A stretch of 8,978 nucleotides of DNA, taken from assembly GCA_947165405.1 (NCBI GenBank), contig CAMVAG010000080.1, forward strand, positions 1 through 8,978. The letters run 5' to 3'. Source of the stretch: an uncultured Selenomonadales bacterium (lineage in GTDB: Bacteria; Bacillota; Negativicutes; Selenomonadales; Selenomonadaceae). Shown here one piece after another: positions 1-5,462 of this stretch. The translations under genes were made by a program, and so were the position numbers. Every line of letters begins with the position of its first letter. The first letter of the stretch is position 1. The notes under the pieces were generated by a model, which worked only from the letters and a program-made list of their open reading frames with translations, did no database searches and was not told where the DNA came from.

Positions 1-381
1 GCTGTCGACAGAGTTGCCGGTATAATTGCCGAAGGTTTATCGCCGATTGAAGCTTTCGATGAAATTTTTGGCGAAGACGGAGGCGAAGGCGAAATCAACA
101 CTTATCCTATGGGCAAGCCCACGAACAAACTTTATCCCGTGCTGTTCACGATTTGCGAAGACCCGCACACTTTGGAAAAAATTCTTGCTCACATTTACAA
201 ATGGCTCAACGATACCGACCGGCTTTTCCCGCAAAGGAAAGTTATCCTCTTCACCGATAAATGGATTCCCGAAGCTCTTTCGCGGTATCAAAAAGCTTTT
301 CGGCGTTTCGTGAGGCACGGCGTCACGTTTGACATTAGGTTGACGACTGACAGAGGCGCGGTTAAAATTCCGGTGTTTTGA
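1..381 (+). CDS. Hypothetical protein, C-terminal part (5' end outside window)
   Basis: The frame is open from the first base to the TGA at 379-381, giving 126 codons including the stop; the true start lies upstream of the window. I do not recognise the family. The visible part begins with an acidic, Gly/Glu-rich stretch (about residues 20-32). It continues as a mixed alpha/beta-looking segment rich in aromatic and basic residues (KWLND, ILFTDKWIPEAL, YQKAFRRFVRHG) and ends in KIPVF. There is no signal peptide, membrane segment or metal-binding motif. Codon use resembles the neighbours, including GGC/GAA/AAA and frequent AAA-TTT runs. The stop is 2 nt before the ATG of the nitrilase-like gene, so the two are probably cotranscribed. 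An ATG at 109 is in frame but the open frame extends upstream of it without a stop, so I treat the gene as truncated by the window edge. Confidence 0.7.
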   Translation, partial: AVDRVAGIIAEGLSPIEAFDEIFGEDGGEGEINTYPMGKPTNKLYPVLFTICEDPHTLEKILAHIYKWLNDTDRLFPQRKVILFTDKWIPEALSRYQKAFRRFVRHGVTFDIRLTTDRGAVKIPVF

Positions 382-383
382 AA

Positions 384-1127
384 ATGAAAATTTCAATCGT
401 ACAATTCAAATCGATGTTGGGCGCGGTGGAAGAAAATTTTTCAACGGCGGCAAGATTAATCGAGGCGGCGAATTCCTCCGACGTGATACTCTTGCCCGAA
501 TTGTGGTCGACGGGATATTATCCTACGCCCGTTGAAAATTTCGCTGACGTTGACGGCGAACGCACAATCGAATTTCTTTGCGCGGCGGCGAAAAAATTTT
601 CCGTGAACATAATCGGCGGCTCGGTCGTCGTCGAAAGCGGCGGAAAAATTTTCAATCGTTGCCTCGTCGCCAATCGTCGCGGGGAACTCGTCGCGGCTTA
701 CGACAAAACTCATCTGTTCAGCTTCGCGCAAGAGGATAAAGTTTTCACGGCGGGCGATAAAATTTCTGTCGTCGAGCTTGACGGCGTGAGGTGCGGCTTG
801 GCGATTTGCTACGACCTGCGCTTCCCCGAATTTATCAGAAAAATTGCTTTGGCAGGCGCGGAAATTATTTTTATTCCCGCCGCTTGGAGTTTGAAACGTT
901 TGACGCCGCGACAGATTTTGACTAAGGCGCGGGCGATTGAAAATCAAATTTTCGTCGTCTTTGCAAACGCTTCGGGCAAGTCGGAGCTTGTGAATCCTCG
1001 CGGCGAAGTCATTGCCGAAAGCGGGCGCGGCGAAGAAATTTTGACGGCGGAAATTGACTTGAACGAACGGGCGGAGGTTATCGTCTCAATGAATCTTCTT
1101 GCCGACAGAAATTTGAGCGTCGATTAA
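384..1127 (+). CDS. Carbon-nitrogen hydrolase (nitrilase superfamily), omega-amidase-like
   Basis: This is a 247-residue nitrilase-superfamily hydrolase, a cytosolic enzyme that cleaves amide C-N bonds through a Glu-Lys-Cys triad. The triad is visible: Glu39 in LLPELWSTGY, Lys108 in YDKTHLF and Cys142 in GLAICYDLRFPE. The length matches compact single-domain family members. The PELW-TGY and CYDLRFPE signatures resemble the omega-amidase / MtnU branch, which hydrolyses 2-oxoacid omega-amides such as 2-oxoglutaramate. The substrate here is inference. I chose the ATG at 384, which gives the usual MKISIVQF start; a TTG at 378 would overlap the upstream stop. There is no clear Shine-Dalgarno, so translation may be coupled to the upstream gene, whose stop is 2 nt before. 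A strong terminator follows 9 nt after the TAA. Confidence 0.9.
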   Translation: MKISIVQFKSMLGAVEENFSTAARLIEAANSSDVILLPELWSTGYYPTPVENFADVDGERTIEFLCAAAKKFSVNIIGGSVVVESGGKIFNRCLVANRRGELVAAYDKTHLFSFAQEDKVFTAGDKISVVELDGVRCGLAICYDLRFPEFIRKIALAGAEIIFIPAAWSLKRLTPRQILTKARAIENQIFVVFANASGKSELVNPRGEVIAESGRGEEILTAEIDLNERAEVIVSMNLLADRNLSVD

Positions 1128-1136
1128 AAAAAAATT

Positions 1137-1162
1137 CCTCGTTGCGTGCGAGGTTTTTTTTT
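1137..1162 (+). terminator. Rho-independent terminator of the nitrilase operon, probably bidirectional
   Basis: A 5-bp stem (CCTCG 1137-1141 with CGAGG 1149-1153) with a 7-nt loop is followed by nine T (1154-1162). The stem is preceded by a run of nine A (1126-1134) and two T. On the minus strand the same stem is followed by AA and nine T, so it can also stop transcripts coming from the opposite direction. It lies directly after the nitrilase stop codon. Confidence 0.85.
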
Positions 1163-1164
1163 GG

Positions 1165-1194
1165 AAAAAAATAATCCCCGACGCGCTGTCGAGG
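1165..1194 (-). terminator. Minus-strand terminator-like hairpin
   Basis: Read on the minus strand, CCTCGAC (1194-1188) pairs with GTCGGGG (1182-1176) around a 5-nt loop. The stem is followed by ATTA and seven T (1171-1165). Position 1178/1192 is a G-U pair on the minus strand but a C/A mismatch on the plus strand, so the stem is complete only when transcribed leftward. Together with the hairpin at 1137-1162 it would end any transcript crossing the spacer from the right. Confidence 0.5.
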
Positions 1195-1203
1195 TCTTAA
1201 AGC

Positions 1204-1320
1204 TTGTGTAGGTTTAATTTCAAAACGAAGCTCGCGGGGTTCTTCCGAGTTTCGTTTTTATTATCTGTCACGTCATGAGCTTTGCTTGAAAGTTGGGGAA
1301 AATATCAAGCAGAATCTCAT
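1204..1320. repeat. Tandem structured element, copy A
   Basis: This is the first of two units with a 126-nt period. It opens with TTGTGTAGGTTT (1204-1215). Next comes a 13-bp hairpin, 1222-1234 with 1246-1258 (one G-U), whose 11-nt loop is CGGGGTTCTTC. After a linker comes a second hairpin: ATGAG 1275-1279 pairs with CTCAT 1316-1320, and inside it 1281-1289 pairs with 1305-1313. It has a 15-nt loop, AAGTTGGGGAAAATA. No protein frame explains it. Copy B repeats the design with different stem bases. The strand is unresolved: the two G-U pairs here favour the plus strand, while the only good nearby promoter is on the minus strand. Confidence 0.6.
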
Positions 1321-1329
1321 CTATAAAAG

Positions 1330-1445
1330 TTGTGTAGGTTTTTTGCAACGTAACTCGCGGGTTCATTTCGAGCCTTGTTGCGTTCAGCGTCGCAGAATGA
1401 GGGAGCCGCTTAAAACTTGGGGAAGATCTTAAACGGAATTCTCAT
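1330..1445. repeat. Tandem structured element, copy B
   Basis: This is the second unit, 126 nt downstream of copy A. It has the same 12-mer TTGTGTAGGTTT (1330-1341). Hairpin 1 has GCAAC 1345-1349 pairing with GTTGC 1377-1381 and CTCG/CGAG inside, with 11-nt loop CGGGTTCATTT. Hairpin 2 has ATGAG 1397-1401 pairing with CTCAT 1441-1445. Inside it CCG-C-TTAA 1406-1413 pairs with TTAA-A-CGG 1429-1436, with 15-nt loop AACTTGGGGAAGATC. Loop lengths are identical to copy A and loop sequences nearly so. The stem bases differ but pairing is kept, which is what a conserved RNA fold looks like. Confidence 0.6.
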
Positions 1446-1674
1446 CCCGAAAAAAGAGGTAACGACCGCAGGTTTATAAGTGCGGTAAAAACAAACACCC
1501 ATAATTTTAATTGCCGCGGCGTCCGCCGTGAAGAATCTGTTTGCAGAGACCGCGAAGTTGTCGCCACCTTTCCGAGTATCAGATAAATTTTCATTGCCAC
1601 CGCAGTCGGAGACTGTCCGGTTTAACGATGCCGCTTTGAGTTTTCGCAAGGAAGAAACGCTTTCGGCTGATTAA
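1446..1674. other. Spacer with coding-like open frames but no credible gene
   Basis: On the plus strand a frame is open from 1489 to the TAA at 1672-1674 and has protein-like composition (for example AAASAVKNLFAET and NDAALSFRKEETLSAD). It has no ATG and no Shine-Dalgarno, and a stop lies at 1486-1488. On the minus strand a 79-codon frame (1649 down to 1410) begins with TTG, has no Shine-Dalgarno and runs into copy B of the tandem element. A 6-bp hairpin, ACCGCA/TGCGGT, sits at 1465-1486. The stretch could be a gene remnant or part of a long structured RNA. I do not call a gene here. Confidence 0.35.
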
Positions 1675-1850
1675 GCTTTAAAGGAAACGTTTCCTTTCTT
1701 CGCGTTGCTCAAATGCCCGAACATCGAAATATTTTAACCTGCAACGAGGCAGGGTTACATGGGAAGGAATGAACTCAAACCTTGAGTTCTTGTGGCGGGC
1801 GAGTAATCAATTCGCCGCCGAATCAATGGCAAAGAAAAATATCAAGCCGC
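1664..1850 (-). ncRNA. Candidate structured non-coding RNA, class unrecognised
   Basis: About 187 nt begin where the promoter at 1855-1883 predicts initiation. The ends can pair: minus-strand CGGCTTGAT (1849-1841) with ATCAGCCG (1671-1664), 8 bp with one bulged base. An alternative or stacked 7-bp helix joins 1836-1842 to 1729-1735. It encloses three hairpins: 1736-1756 (7 bp, one bulge), 1771-1789 (8 bp, 3-nt loop) and 1794-1819 (8 bp, one bulge). A fourth hairpin is the palindrome at 1680-1697. No open frame covers it. I compared it by eye with tmRNA, RNase P, SRP and 6S RNA and with common riboswitch motifs, and found no match. The 3' end is unclear, because the nearest minus-strand terminators are at 1194-1165 and 1153-1137. 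The transcript may therefore continue through the tandem elements. Confidence 0.4.
1680..1697. repeat. 18-bp perfect palindrome
   Basis: AAAGGAAACGTTTCCTTT is a perfect inverted repeat with a central CG. As DNA it has the form of a LacI-family operator. As RNA it folds to a 7-bp stem with an ACGT loop. No gene start lies close enough to make an operator role clear, and it differs at about four positions from the catabolite-repression cre consensus. It falls inside the candidate minus-strand RNA at 1664-1850, so it may simply be one of that RNA's hairpins. Confidence 0.5.
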
Positions 1851-1854
1851 TGTG

Positions 1855-1883
1855 ATTTTATAACCAAATTCCTTTTTGGTCAA
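1855..1883 (-). promoter_or_regulatory. Sigma70-type promoter reading leftward into the spacer
   Basis: On the minus strand a -35 box TTGACC (1883-1878), a 17-nt spacer and a -10 box TAAAAT (1860-1855) predict a start near 1848-1851. It lies about 95 nt beyond the hslV stop and points away from hslV, toward a region with no good protein gene. That suggests it drives a non-coding RNA. The spacer contains a 6-bp ACCAAA/TTTGGT inverted repeat. Confidence 0.55.
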
Positions 1884-1983
1884 TAGCATTGTGATGTTTA
1901 CATGAATTTTTCATTTCAAATTTAAAAGTGATTCGAGTACGTCAGTCGTCTTTTGCATCGGATGAAATCTTTTGCCGCTGATT

Positions 1984-2520
1984 TTAATTGAGTTCTTCGA
2001 GGAGGATGTTCTTGTTCGTGAAGACGCAGATGTCCGCCGCGATTGACAGAGCCTCTTGGGCGATTTGAGCCGCCGTCATGTCGGTGTGAGCGATTAAAGC
2101 CCTCGCCGCCGCCAATGCGTAGAAGCCGCCCGAACCGATTGCCGCAACGTCGCCGTCGGGCTCAATGACTTCGCCGTTGCCGGATAAGAGCAAAATTTTT
2201 TCCTTGTCCGCCACCAAAAGCAGAGCCTCAAGCCGCCGCAAAATTTTATCGGTGCGCCAATCTTTTGCAAGGGCGACTGCCGCGCGTTGAAGATGCCCGT
2301 GCGTCGATTCGAGTTTCTCCTCAAATTTTTCAAAGAGCGTGAAGGCGTCTGCAACTGAACCCGCAAAGCCCGCGATAATTTTGTCGTGATAGAGGCGGCG
2401 AACTTTCTTTGCCGTCGACTTCATGACAGTTGAGTTGCCGAAGGTTACTTGCCCGTCGCCCGCGATTGCAATTTTGCCGTCGCGTTTAACGGCAACTATC
2501 GTCGTCGAATGAAATTCCAT
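1984..2520 (-). CDS. hslV: ATP-dependent protease peptidase subunit HslV (ClpQ)
   Basis: This is a 178-residue threonine peptidase. It forms the double-hexamer proteolytic core of the cytosolic HslUV (ClpYQ) protease and is opened by the AAA+ unfoldase HslU. The sequence is close to family consensus: TTIVAVKRDGKIAIAGDGQ at the start, GNSTVMK, KKVRRLYHDKIIAGFAGSV, ADAFTLFEKFE, LAKDWRTDK, AIGSGG and ILLEELN at the end. The nucleophile by alignment is Thr6, so a five-residue MEFHS propeptide must be removed; Bacillus ClpQ also carries such an N-terminal extension. The ATG directly follows the trmFO TAA, with AAGGAG 9 nt upstream, so translation is probably coupled. It is the last gene of the operon. 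Neither hslU nor codY follows, and xerC, often found just before hslV in Firmicutes, is absent. Confidence 0.96.
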   Translation of the reverse strand: MEFHSTTIVAVKRDGKIAIAGDGQVTFGNSTVMKSTAKKVRRLYHDKIIAGFAGSVADAFTLFEKFEEKLESTHGHLQRAAVALAKDWRTDKILRRLEALLLVADKEKILLLSGNGEVIEPDGDVAAIGSGGFYALAAARALIAHTDMTAAQIAQEALSIAADICVFTNKNILLEELN

Positions 2521-3825
2521 TTATATCAGCTCCTTAAATTTTTCCACGTCTTCCAAAGCCCGCGCAGATAATTTTTCTTTACGCAGATTTTTTTTGACGC
2601 GACCTTCCAAAGGCGGCAACAATCCGAACGTGATATTCATCGGCTGAAAATTTTTCGTGACCGCCGTCGTGATGTAATTCGCCAAAGCTCCGTGACAAGT
2701 TGTCGGCGGAAAAATTATCGGCTCCAAATTTTTTGCAAGTCGCGCCGCGTTGACACCCGCCATCAAGCCCGAAGCCGCCGATTCGACGTAGCCCTCGACG
2801 CCCGTGATTTGTCCCGCGAAAAAAATTTTCGGCTTGTCTTTAAGTTGAAAGGTCGGCGATAAAATTTTCGGCGAATTAATGTAAGTGTTCCTGTGCATGA
2901 CGCCGAAGCGAACGAATTCAGCCGCCTCAAGTCCGGGAATCATTCGGAAGACGCGCTTTTGTTCGCTCCAAGTCAAATGCGTTTGAAAGCCGACCAAATT
3001 GTAAAGAGTTGCCTCGCGATTGTCTTGCCGAAGCTGAACGACCGCATAAGGCGTTTGTCCGTTTTTATCGGTCAAGCCGACGGGTTTCAAATTTCCGAAA
3101 CGCATTGTGTCTTCGCCGCGAGCCGCCAAAACTTCCACAGGCAAACAACCTTCGAAAAAAATTTCCGCCTCAAATTCGTGAGGCTTGGTCTTTTCGGCGT
3201 TGAGGAGTTCGGCGCGGAAGGCAAGATATTCTTCGCGGGTCATGGGGCAATTTATGTAAGCGTCGTCGTCGCCTTTTTCGTAGCGCGAGGCTTTGAACGC
3301 CTTATCGAAATTAATCGAATCGACCGTGACAATCGGAGCCGCCGCGTCGTAAAAATAAAAATCGTCGCCGCCCGTGAGCTGTTTGATTTCTTCGGCAAGT
3401 GCACCCGCCGTCAAAGGCCCGCTTGCGATAATCAACACGTCGTCGAAATCGAGGCTCGTAACTTCCTCCTCAACGAACTGAACGACCGATTTAACTTTGT
3501 CCGTGACGAATCGGGCGAATTCTTCTCTGTCGACAGCCAAAGCACCGCCCGCAGGAATTTTCGTCGCGTCCGCCGCCGCCATTATCAAAGAATCAAGCCG
3601 CCGCATTTCCTCTTTGAGCACGCCGACCGCATTTGTCAAGCCCGCCGCCCGAAGTGAATTGCTGCAGACGAGTTCGGCGAAGTTTCCGGTTTTGTGCGCG
3701 GGAGTTTTTTTCGTCGGGCGCATTTCGTGCAAGACGACTTCGACGCCGTGTTTTGCGATTTGCCAAGCCGCCTCCGAGCCGGCAAGTCCCGCGCCGATAA
3801 CGTGAACTTTTTTATTGCTTGTCAT
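2521..3825 (-). CDS. trmFO: Methylenetetrahydrofolate-tRNA (uracil-5-)-methyltransferase TrmFO
   Basis: This is a 434-residue flavoprotein that makes 5-methyluridine at position 54 of the tRNA T-loop, using methylene-tetrahydrofolate and FADH2. The N-terminal FAD-binding Rossmann motif VIGAGLAGSEAAW spans residues 9-21. Family signatures include GNFAELVCSNSLR with Cys54, YINCPMTREEY near 190-200, and FEGCLPVEVLAARG with Cys227. These two Cys correspond to the catalytic pair Cys53/Cys226 of Bacillus TrmFO. GYVESAASGLMAG lies near the C-terminus. Length is normal for the family. I chose the ATG at 3825 because it gives MTSNKKVHVIGAG; an in-frame upstream start at 3873 would add 16 residues lying wholly inside topA. 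The gene overlaps the 3' end of the topA-like gene by 14 nt and abuts hslV. The Shine-Dalgarno is weak, consistent with coupling. Confidence 0.96.
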   Translation of the reverse strand: MTSNKKVHVIGAGLAGSEAAWQIAKHGVEVVLHEMRPTKKTPAHKTGNFAELVCSNSLRAAGLTNAVGVLKEEMRRLDSLIMAAADATKIPAGGALAVDREEFARFVTDKVKSVVQFVEEEVTSLDFDDVLIIASGPLTAGALAEEIKQLTGGDDFYFYDAAAPIVTVDSINFDKAFKASRYEKGDDDAYINCPMTREEYLAFRAELLNAEKTKPHEFEAEIFFEGCLPVEVLAARGEDTMRFGNLKPVGLTDKNGQTPYAVVQLRQDNREATLYNLVGFQTHLTWSEQKRVFRMIPGLEAAEFVRFGVMHRNTYINSPKILSPTFQLKDKPKIFFAGQITGVEGYVESAASGLMAGVNAARLAKNLEPIIFPPTTCHGALANYITTAVTKNFQPMNITFGLLPPLEGRVKKNLRKEKLSARALEDVEKFKELI

Positions 3826-5458
3826 TTTTTTTGGCCGCCAATTTTTCTTTGCGTTCCCTGCGAATTTCGGCACGGCGTTTTATATCCGACAAAATTTTAT
3901 TCATCGGGTGATTCGTTCGCGTTTGACAATTTTCGTTGCCGCAATAAAACATCGGGGCGCGCCCTCTGAATCTGTGCACAAACATCGTCGCGCCGCAAAC
4001 TTTGCAAGTCGTCGCTTGAGGCTCGTCCCAAGTCATGAAGTCGCAAGAATTACAGCAATAAAAAATTCGTCCGCGATTGAGTGAACGCTTCGCCAAAAGC
4101 CCGCCGCATTTCGGACATTTTTTATCCGTCGGCTCAAGCAAAGGCTTTGTGTTTTTGCAATCGGGATAGCCCGAACACGCGAGGAAAACTCCGTAGCGAC
4201 CGTGCCGAATCAACATTTTGCGCCCGCATTTTTCACAAACTTCCTCCGATTCGACGACGGGCTCTTTTTGAGGCAGGGCGTCTTCGCCGAGTGAAGTCAT
4301 TGCCTCTTCGAAAGCCGCATTGAATTTCGCGCAATAATTTTCAATCACGTTGAGCTTTTGAAGTTTGCCCGCCGCAATTTCTTTGACTTGCGCGGTAACC
4401 TCGTTGTAAGCCGGCGCGCTGAAAACCTCGTCGAAGAAACCCGCCAATGCCTCAAGGACACGCATGCCCAACGCCGTGACTTTGTAAGTCGAATTTTCCG
4501 CCGCGATGTATTTGCGTTTGATGAGGCTGGCAATACCGACCGAATAAAATTCCGCCCAATTAACTCCGAGCGCGTCGAAAGCCGACATCAAAGTCGCGTC
4601 GTTAATCGCGTCGTCGAATTCAAAAGTTTTTTCTTCGGCGCAGTGATTGTAAATCAAATTGTAAAGCTTGAATTGATATTCGGTCAAAAATTCTTTGACG
4701 GCTTCGGGTTCGCGGCGTTCGCTTGTCAAAAAAATTTCTCCGCCGTGAGGATACGTTATCAGCCCCGCGCAGTCGCTGCCTTTGAAATTAATTCCCTCGT
4801 AAAGTTGTTCGGCGATAAATCTTGTTCGCGCTGCCGAAAAATTTAAGTCTCTCAACGCAAGCTCTTGAAGCGTCGCCGCCGTCAAATTTTTTTCGAGCTG
4901 CAAAATTATTGGGGCGGGCGGTGAGGCGATTAACTTCAAAAGCATTGCGCGGAACCTGCCGACTTTCACGCCGCGCCAAATTTTCCGCGAAAGATATTCT
5001 CCGACTTTGTGGCTGACGTATTTGTCAATCAACTGCTTGGCTTGAAACGAATCAGCCAATTTTTCTTCAATCGGTCTTGCCGCCGCGAACGCCGCCTTGA
5101 AATTTTTTTTGGTGAGTTCGTTCATTGAAATTCGGCAATGGGAATTGGGATTGATGCCGAAAATTTCACAACACTGCCGCGCCAAAAATTCTCCTTGCGC
5201 GTCGGGATTGGTCGCGATAAAAATTCTGCGTGCGTTCAAAGTTTCTTTTTTTAGTTGAGCAAGCAGAGTCCCTTTGCCGCGCACCGTGATGTAATCGGGT
5301 TGATAATCGTCGCTGACACCGATTCGGCTCTTGGGCAAATCTTTCAAGAAACCGTCTGTCGATTCCACAGAATAATTTCGCCCGACAAATTTTTTGAGTG
5401 TCCGAGCCTTGCCCGCGCTCTCGACGAGTATCACCGACTTTAAAATTTTTTCTGCCAA
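3812..5458 (-). CDS. topA: Topoisomerase I (TopA)-like protein with degenerate active site
   Basis: This is a 548-residue relative of bacterial topoisomerase I, which normally runs about 690 or more. The line-up with TopA is clear: VILVESAGKARTL (TOPRIM start), DLPKSRIGV, YITVRGKG, RISMNELT, FSAARTRFIAEQLYEG, GLITY (Tyr236) and three C-terminal zinc-ribbon Cys clusters (roughly 420-520). Key residues are changed. TOPRIM DPDREGE is NPDAQGE (Asn84, Asp86, Gln88), MRTDS after the tyrosine is PHGGE, LSAGRVQS is VKVGRFRA, GIGRPSTYA is GVNWAEFYS and HEAIRP is missing. A domain II block of about 80 residues before PPFTTSTLQQ is absent. The frame is intact with native codon use, so it is not an obvious pseudogene. 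I chose the TTG at 5458 because AGGAGG lies 8 nt upstream. An ATG at 5497 is in frame but would overlap dprA and has a poor Shine-Dalgarno. Relaxing activity is doubtful; a DNA-binding or structural role is inference. Confidence 0.85.
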   Translation of the reverse strand: MAEKILKSVILVESAGKARTLKKFVGRNYSVESTDGFLKDLPKSRIGVSDDYQPDYITVRGKGTLLAQLKKETLNARRIFIATNPDAQGEFLARQCCEIFGINPNSHCRISMNELTKKNFKAAFAAARPIEEKLADSFQAKQLIDKYVSHKVGEYLSRKIWRGVKVGRFRAMLLKLIASPPAPIILQLEKNLTAATLQELALRDLNFSAARTRFIAEQLYEGINFKGSDCAGLITYPHGGEIFLTSERREPEAVKEFLTEYQFKLYNLIYNHCAEEKTFEFDDAINDATLMSAFDALGVNWAEFYSVGIASLIKRKYIAAENSTYKVTALGMRVLEALAGFFDEVFSAPAYNEVTAQVKEIAAGKLQKLNVIENYCAKFNAAFEEAMTSLGEDALPQKEPVVESEEVCEKCGRKMLIRHGRYGVFLACSGYPDCKNTKPLLEPTDKKCPKCGGLLAKRSLNRGRIFYCCNSCDFMTWDEPQATTCKVCGATMFVHRFRGRAPMFYCGNENCQTRTNHPMNKILSDIKRRAEIRRERKEKLAAKKNDKQ

Positions 5459-5462
5459 CAGT

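Noticed and set aside
456..947. Open frame of 163 codons on the minus strand
   Set aside because: It is antisense to the nitrilase-like gene, whose catalytic triad is intact.
1354..1372. tRNA-like T-arm (GGGTTCATTTCG) in tandem copy B
   Set aside because: It resembles a T-loop only locally. The stem does not fit a tRNA, and there is no acceptor, anticodon arm or CCA.
1204..1445. CRISPR array
   Set aside because: There are only two units, each imperfect and about 126 nt long, without short identical repeats and uniform spacers. No cas genes are present.
1410..1649. 79-codon minus-strand frame as a gene
   Set aside because: It starts with TTG, lacks a Shine-Dalgarno, has no recognisable motif, and its 3' end overlaps the tandem hairpin element.
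1680..1697. Catabolite-repression cre site
   Set aside because: The dyad differs from the cre consensus at about four positions and no regulated gene start is next to it.
1204..1850. Known riboswitch, T-box, tmRNA, RNase P, SRP or 6S RNA
   Set aside because: I looked for their conserved motifs on both strands by eye and found none. An Infernal search against Rfam would settle this.
1884..1983. Terminator directly after hslV
   Set aside because: Only weak A/T-rich pairings are present, with no GC stem followed by a T run on the minus strand, so I could not support one.
2893..3657. Long open frame of 254 codons on the plus strand
   Set aside because: It lies entirely antisense to trmFO, which has full-length family motifs. 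The plus-strand translation is rich in Arg/Phe and has no recognisable motif.
3826..3873. Longer trmFO starting at 3873
   Set aside because: The extra 16 residues lie wholly inside the topA-like gene. Family members begin a few residues before the VIGAG motif, which fits the ATG at 3825.
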